Shown here: one piece after another, positions 22,424 to 26,476 of the stretch
How the letters are laid out: every line of letters begins with the position of its first letter
How positions within the stretch are numbered: position 1 is the first letter of the stretch
Assembly (NCBI GenBank): GCA_041677345.1
Contig: JBAYQE010000032.1
Span: 1 to 26,476 of the forward strand
From: JALOAT01 sp041677345
GTDB lineage: Bacteria; Pseudomonadota; Gammaproteobacteria; Thiohalomonadales; Thiohalomonadaceae
Length of the DNA: 26,476 bases
Direction: 5' to 3'
Notes under the pieces: model-generated
Seen by the model: only the letters and a program-made list of their open reading frames with translations
The model's database searches: none
What the model was told of the DNA's origin: nothing
Made by a program: the position numbers and the translations under genes

Positions 22424-23428
22424 ATGGAGCGATTGCGCATCAACGGGGTGACGGTTCCACCGGGGTCGAGCGTGGCCCTGGAGTTACCCGTGACCAAACT
22501 CTACACGCATACGGAACTCTCCCTTCCATTGCACGTGATCCATGGACGGAAACCGGGGCCGGTGCTGTTCGTGAGTGCCGCGATCCACGGTGACGAGATC
22601 AACGGTGTGGAGATCATCCGTCGTCTGCGCTCGCTGTTGCATCCCGAGGAACTGCGCGGCGCGGTAATCACCATCCCGGTGGTCAATGTGCACGGCTTCC
22701 TGCAGCGTTCCCGGTATTTGCCCGATCGCCGCGACCTCAATCGCAGCTTTCCCGGATCCAGCCGCGGTTCGCTGGCGGCACGCGTGGCGCACCGGGTCAT
22801 GCAGGCCGTCGTGGCCAAGGCCACCCACGGCATCGATCTCCACACGGCAGCCACCCACCGGATCAATCTGCCGCAGATCCGTGCCGACCTCGCCCATGAA
22901 CCCACGCGCCGCCTCGCTGAGGCGTTTGGTGTGCCGGTGCTGGTCAACGCGGATGTGCCGGATGGTTCCTTGCGTCAGGCCGCCATGGACAAGGGTCTGC
23001 CGGTGTTGTTGTACGAGGGCGGCGAGGGTATGCGCCTGGATGAGGATGCCATTGCCGTGGGACTGCGCGGCATCCGGCGCGTGCTGTGCGCGCTGGAGAT
23101 GCTGCCGGGCCGGGTGCCCGCCGCGGCCCCGGTCATCGCGCGCGCGAACAGTTGGGTGAGGGCGCAGGAGAGCGGATTGTTCAGGCCCGGTGTGCGGCTG
23201 GGTGGTGCGGTGGAGAAGGGCGGCATCTTGGGCGTGATCGCTCATCCCTTCGATGATGCGGAATCCCGGGTGTGTGCGCCGTTCGACGCCGTGGTGATCG
23301 GCCTGTCGCGCATGCCGCTGGTGCATGAGGGGGAGGCGCTGATTCACCTTGCACGGGTGGACGATGTGGCGGCGGCGGCGGCGAGGGTGGCGCAGTTCTT
23401 TGCGGGATCTGCGCTTCGCTCGCCGTAG
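22424..23428 (+). CDS. AstE/AspA-family zinc deacylase (succinylglutamate desuccinylase/aspartoacylase family)
   Basis: A 334-residue cytoplasmic zinc hydrolase of the M14-like family that cleaves N-acyl amino acids. The zinc ligands are His55 and Glu58 ('IHGDEINGVE') and His140 ('GIDLHTA'). The substrate-binding 'RRDLNRSFPG' (102-111) and the catalytic Glu198 in 'LLYEGGEG' are present. A C-terminal beta-rich domain completes it. The true AstE or aspartoacylase substrate cannot be assigned: no arginine-succinyl pathway genes are near, and many members of this group lie outside that pathway. The start at 22424 is set by the fold; an earlier start at 22304 gives unrelated sequence. Convergent with the EEP gene. 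Confidence 0.88.
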   Translation: MERLRINGVTVPPGSSVALELPVTKLYTHTELSLPLHVIHGRKPGPVLFVSAAIHGDEINGVEIIRRLRSLLHPEELRGAVITIPVVNVHGFLQRSRYLPDRRDLNRSFPGSSRGSLAARVAHRVMQAVVAKATHGIDLHTAATHRINLPQIRADLAHEPTRRLAEAFGVPVLVNADVPDGSLRQAAMDKGLPVLLYEGGEGMRLDEDAIAVGLRGIRRVLCALEMLPGRVPAAAPVIARANSWVRAQESGLFRPGVRLGGAVEKGGILGVIAHPFDDAESRVCAPFDAVVIGLSRMPLVHEGEALIHLARVDDVAAAAARVAQFFAGSALRSP

Positions 23429-23479
23429 ATACTGTTACACCGCGCAAGCCCCATTAGCGCATGGGCGAAGAAAACCGCC

Positions 23480-23551
23480 CAACGCAAAGACGCAAAGATG
23501 CAGAGGGCGCAAAGTCTTCGTAGGTCACGTAGCTTTGCAACGTGACCTACG
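23480..23551. repeat. 'acgcaaag' array and palindrome between convergent genes
   Basis: AACGCAAAGACGCAAAGATG and more units lie at 23480-23515. They are followed by a palindrome of the dispersed family with 12-base arms (23519-23530, CGTAGGTCACGT, and 23540-23551) and a nine-base loop. It lies seven bases before the EEP gene's stop codon on the opposite strand, a position suited to bidirectional termination or 3'-end protection. Confidence 0.78.
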
Positions 23552-23557
23552 CATCGC

Positions 23558-24250
23558 CTAGAGATCCTTCCATTCCACCACCGCCCTCACCGGCAGATGA
23601 TCGGAAGCACGGCGCGCCAAGGGTGTCTTCACCGGCTCGATGTGCCGCAGAGCGCGCAACGGGTGCACCCACACGCGATCGAGTGCGAACACGGGCAGGA
23701 AGGCAGGGAAGGTGGCGGGCGCGGGTGGTCTGCCGAAAAAGCGGTGCATCCAGCGCACGGGTCGGCCCCAGGGTAGCCATTCGTTGATGTCGCCGAGCAG
23801 AGCCGCAGGCTCACGACCATGGAACAGGGTGAGGATACGGCGGATCTGGCGGCGCCGCTCGAATGGGCGCAGGCCCAGGTGGGTGGCAATGACCTGGAAG
23901 CGCACGCCGTCGCCGTACAGGTCCACGTCCAGGGCGCCCCGCGGTTCCCTGCCGTACTGCGCCAGGCCGAAGCGACGCACCGCGAGCACCTCGGCACGGG
24001 TGAGCAGGGCGTTGCCGTAGTGGCCGGTGTCCGAGTAGAGGGTCGGGCCGGCAATCGGCGCGTAGCCGGTCTCGTAGGCGATGAGATCAAGCAGGTCCAC
24101 CGCAGAACCACCCAGTGGGAAGTCCACTTCCTGGAGTGCGATCACATCGGCATTCAGGCCGCGGATGACCTCCACTACGCGCCCCACGTCATAGCGCCCG
24201 TCCATGCCCACGCAGCGATGGATGTTATAGCTGGCGAGCACGATGCTCAT
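23558..24250 (-). CDS. Endonuclease/exonuclease/phosphatase (EEP) family protein
   Basis: A 230-residue metal-dependent phosphoesterase of the DNase I-like fold. Key residues are all visible: Asn9 ('SYNIH'), Glu41 ('ALQEVD'), His124 ('ATHLGL'), Asp154 and Asn156 ('LLGDINEW'), Asp191 ('ALDRVWV'), and Asp217-His218 ('ASDHLPV'). The family includes nucleases, sphingomyelinases and inositol-phosphate phosphatases. There is no signal peptide. The gene overlaps the end of the PLD-VTT gene by four bases (ATGA), and this pairing points to phospholipid or phosphodiester turnover at the membrane more than DNA repair, but that is inference. Confidence 0.92.
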   Translation of the reverse strand: MSIVLASYNIHRCVGMDGRYDVGRVVEVIRGLNADVIALQEVDFPLGGSAVDLLDLIAYETGYAPIAGPTLYSDTGHYGNALLTRAEVLAVRRFGLAQYGREPRGALDVDLYGDGVRFQVIATHLGLRPFERRRQIRRILTLFHGREPAALLGDINEWLPWGRPVRWMHRFFGRPPAPATFPAFLPVFALDRVWVHPLRALRHIEPVKTPLARRASDHLPVRAVVEWKDL

Positions 24251-26385
24251 GGTCCGGCATCCGAGCCCGTACCCTGATGGTGAGGAACGCGGCGCAGCAA
24301 GCGCCGCAGCAGGAAGGCGGCGACCACGATGACGAACACCACGCCCGCGAGTACCACCAGATTGACCGGTTCCGGGCTTTTCAGACTGGCGGCGATGCGG
24401 TCCACGAACACAGTGATGGCGAGCATGCCGGGCGCCATGCCGAGCAGGGTGCCGAGGGCGAAATCCCGAAAGCGGATGTGCGATGCGCCGGCCACCATGT
24501 TCACCACCGTGAAGGGTGCGATGGGAAGGAAGCGGATCACCGCCATGGCAAGCACGCCGCGTTCCGCCAGGCGCTGGCTAAGGCGGTTGACACGCGCGCC
24601 GGCGAAGCGGCGTACCAGGTCGCGGCCTAGCCAGTTCCCGGCAGCGTAGGTGGCGCAGGCGCTGAGAATGGAGCCGGTGAGCGCATAGCCAAAGCCCGCC
24701 CACGGCCCGAAGGCGAGCACAGTCACCACCACCAGCAAGGTGACGGGTACCGAGATGAGGCCGCCGAGCACGAAGCCCGCGATGGTGAGCAGGGGAGCCG
24801 CCGGTAGCTCGCGCAGCGCCTGGATGAGGGCGAGCAGGGTTTCCACCTGCAGGTAATCGCGCAAAGGCGTGAAACGCCAGGCCGCGGCCAGTAGGAACAG
24901 CGCCGTGAGCAGGATGATGTTGCGCATGAGGTGGCGTCGCGCGGGGCCGCGCTGTTCCTCGTCGACGAAGTGCTGCACCAGGGCTTCGGCCTCCATGGGA
25001 TGTTCCGGGTCCACCAGGGTGAGGTCGCTGGCCCAGTCCTCCATGGAAGTGAGGCGGGTCTCCAGGGGCATGAGGGTGCGGCCGGGGCGGCGCAGTGCAG
25101 CGATGGTGCGCAGCAACGAGCCCTCGCGCTCCAGGGTCTCGGCCACCGTTCCGGGCGTGGTCTCCAGGTGTTCGGCCAGGAGTCGGTTACGAAACGAGGC
25201 CACTTGTGCCCTGGCCAGGGGATCGCCGCGCGCCTCGAGCACGAGGTCGCATTCGGAGTCCAGGCCCATGGAACGATTGCTCAGGTTGGCCGAGCCGATG
25301 CGCAGCAGCTCATCGTCCACCACCATCACCTTGTCGTGTACGTTGATGTAGTTCGGACTCACCAGTGGGTGATCCGGGTAGTACACCGCCAGGCGGTGGT
25401 GCCGATCGGCGGCGTGCAGTCCTTCGAGCACACGCGCACGCAGCACGTCCATGGTGTGCTGTTCCAGCCAGCCGTCGGAGCGCTTCGGCAGCACCAGCAC
25501 GATCTCCGGCCCGTGCTCGTCTGCAAGTCGTTCCGCCAGCAGGTTCTTCACGTGGTTGGAAGTGAAGTACTGATTCTCTATGTAGATGTACTGCCGGGCG
25601 GCGCGGATCGCGTCGCCATGCAGGCGCTCCACCTCGCGGACCTCGTCCCAGCCGTTGTAGCGTGGAAAGGTGCGCGCGATGCCCAGGTCCACGTGCCTCA
25701 TGTCCGCGTCCAGGCCCTCGGGCCACACACTGCCATTGCGTGCAGGTACCGCCAGGCATTCACCCGTGGCGCGCCACCAGCGCTCGCGGGCCAGTTCCGC
25801 AAGGGCGCGTGCGGCGGCACCGCTCACCAGCACCTGCACGTCGTGATAGGGCGGGTAAAGATGACCTTCCGGCCCGCTGCGGCGCGGATCCAGCGGACGA
25901 TGTTCCGGTGTGTCCCAGCGCCACTTGGACAGGTCCATGCCGCCGAGAAAGGCCGCACTGTCGTCGATCGCGACGATCTTCTGATGCTGGGAGGCGCCTG
26001 CGGGGTGGCGACCATCCATGCGGAAGTGCAGGCGCGGGTGACGTTGCCAAGTGGGTTTGTAGATGGGACGCCACTCGCGATCGAGGGCATAGATCATGGC
26101 GAAGTCCCAGACCAGTATGTAAATGCTCAGATCACGCCGGCGGCGCACCAGCTCATTGAGGAACTCGCCGAGAGGTTCCGGATAACCGTCCTGCTCGCCG
26201 CTGCGCGTGAGGCGCAGGCGTGAATCGATGTCCCAGCCCAGGATGTAAACGGCGCGGCGTGCCTGTAGCAGGGCATTGCGCACGGCACTGAAATACGCGG
26301 CGCCGTCCACCAGGAACGCGAGCCGGTCGGCTTGTTCGATGCGCCAGCAGTTACGGCCCGGATCCAGGATTGGCGTGGGGGTCAT
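24247..26385 (-). CDS. Phospholipase D protein fused to a VTT (DedA/TVP38-like) membrane domain
   Basis: A 712-residue protein. The N-terminal half is a cytoplasm-facing phospholipase D module with two complete HKD motifs: His134-Lys136-Asp141 ('HQKIVAID') and His350-Lys352-Asp357 ('HDKVMVVD'), each followed by a GGxxLS/GSANLS-type segment. About residues 470-712 form a VTT domain with several membrane helices and the conserved 'IRFLPIAPFTVVNMVAGASH'. VTT-domain proteins are linked to lipid scrambling and transport, so the fusion suggests coupled cleavage or transfer and movement of phospholipid, for example a cardiolipin-synthase-like reaction; this is inference. First gene of a two-gene unit with the EEP protein. 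The start at 26385 gives the expected 'NCWRIEQADRLAFLVDG' opening. Confidence 0.92.
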   Translation of the reverse strand: MTPTPILDPGRNCWRIEQADRLAFLVDGAAYFSAVRNALLQARRAVYILGWDIDSRLRLTRSGEQDGYPEPLGEFLNELVRRRRDLSIYILVWDFAMIYALDREWRPIYKPTWQRHPRLHFRMDGRHPAGASQHQKIVAIDDSAAFLGGMDLSKWRWDTPEHRPLDPRRSGPEGHLYPPYHDVQVLVSGAAARALAELARERWWRATGECLAVPARNGSVWPEGLDADMRHVDLGIARTFPRYNGWDEVREVERLHGDAIRAARQYIYIENQYFTSNHVKNLLAERLADEHGPEIVLVLPKRSDGWLEQHTMDVLRARVLEGLHAADRHHRLAVYYPDHPLVSPNYINVHDKVMVVDDELLRIGSANLSNRSMGLDSECDLVLEARGDPLARAQVASFRNRLLAEHLETTPGTVAETLEREGSLLRTIAALRRPGRTLMPLETRLTSMEDWASDLTLVDPEHPMEAEALVQHFVDEEQRGPARRHLMRNIILLTALFLLAAAWRFTPLRDYLQVETLLALIQALRELPAAPLLTIAGFVLGGLISVPVTLLVVVTVLAFGPWAGFGYALTGSILSACATYAAGNWLGRDLVRRFAGARVNRLSQRLAERGVLAMAVIRFLPIAPFTVVNMVAGASHIRFRDFALGTLLGMAPGMLAITVFVDRIAASLKSPEPVNLVVLAGVVFVIVVAAFLLRRLLRRVPHHQGTGSDAGP

Positions 26386-26476
26386 GGTGTCAGCGCGTGT
26401 TCCGTGTCCGATGGCCGGCCACGGTGGCCTTGGCTACCTTGATACTAGCCCGCAGGTGATTCCCGGACGGAACGTC

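Noticed and set aside
24931..26223. 430-codon plus-strand open frame
   Set aside because: It is antisense to the PLD-VTT gene, which has both HKD motifs; the frame has no recognisable domain.

Overview
The window is high-GC gammaproteobacterial chromosome. hrpB, rnk, purT, rlmJ, a DUF3579 gene and the mix of c- and b-type cytochromes suggest a Chromatiales or Ectothiorhodospiraceae-like bacterium, but the genus is inference. I see no rRNA, tRNA, phage, transposase or CRISPR array. The long open frames antisense to genes are products of the high GC content.

Layout. 1-2340: the 3' end of hrpB (+), a small coiled-coil membrane protein and a DUF3579 protein (both -). 2340-6997: a four-cysteine SufR-like regulator broken by a one-base frameshift, then a tightly packed minus-strand operon of TetR regulator, HlyD adaptor, FtsX-type permease and ABC ATPase. 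The operon is preceded by a near-perfect 28-bp operator-like palindrome overlapping its promoter. 7077-9561: a four-S1-domain RNA-binding protein and a 2-Cys peroxiredoxin (both -), each with a recognisable terminator. 10076-10943: a c'/c-556-type cytochrome and a stand-alone Lrp/AsnC ligand-binding domain (both +). 10944-11553: a repeat region with three 149-bp tandem units. 11551-14431: a ferric-reductase-like flavocytochrome, Rnk and a di-haem cytochrome b561-type protein (all -). 14579-18524: purT, rlmJ and an MFS transporter (all +). 18728-21483: a conserved unknown, a secreted alpha/beta hydrolase and an iron-type alcohol dehydrogenase with two His-to-Gln changes (all +). 21738-26385: a zinc-ribbon protein (-), divergent from an AstE/AspA-family deacylase (+), then an overlapping pair of an endonuclease/exonuclease/phosphatase protein and a phospholipase D protein fused to a VTT membrane domain (both -).

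Gene cooperation. The clearest unit is the TetR-controlled ABC efflux operon; no outer-membrane channel is encoded nearby. The PLD-VTT and EEP genes are translationally coupled and probably act together on membrane lipid. The cytochromes, flavocytochrome and peroxiredoxin show respiratory and redox metabolism but do not form one operon.

The least ordinary content lies between genes. A dispersed palindromic family (core GTAGGTCACGTTGGCGC and its complement) occurs at five loci, mostly at 3' ends or between convergent genes, and is tandemly amplified at 11097-11553. A second family of short 'accacggagg' arrays occurs in many of the same gaps. I see no convincing new multi-gene system. The best leads are the repeat amplification, the broken Fe-S-type regulator, the altered alcohol dehydrogenase metal site and the efflux operator.
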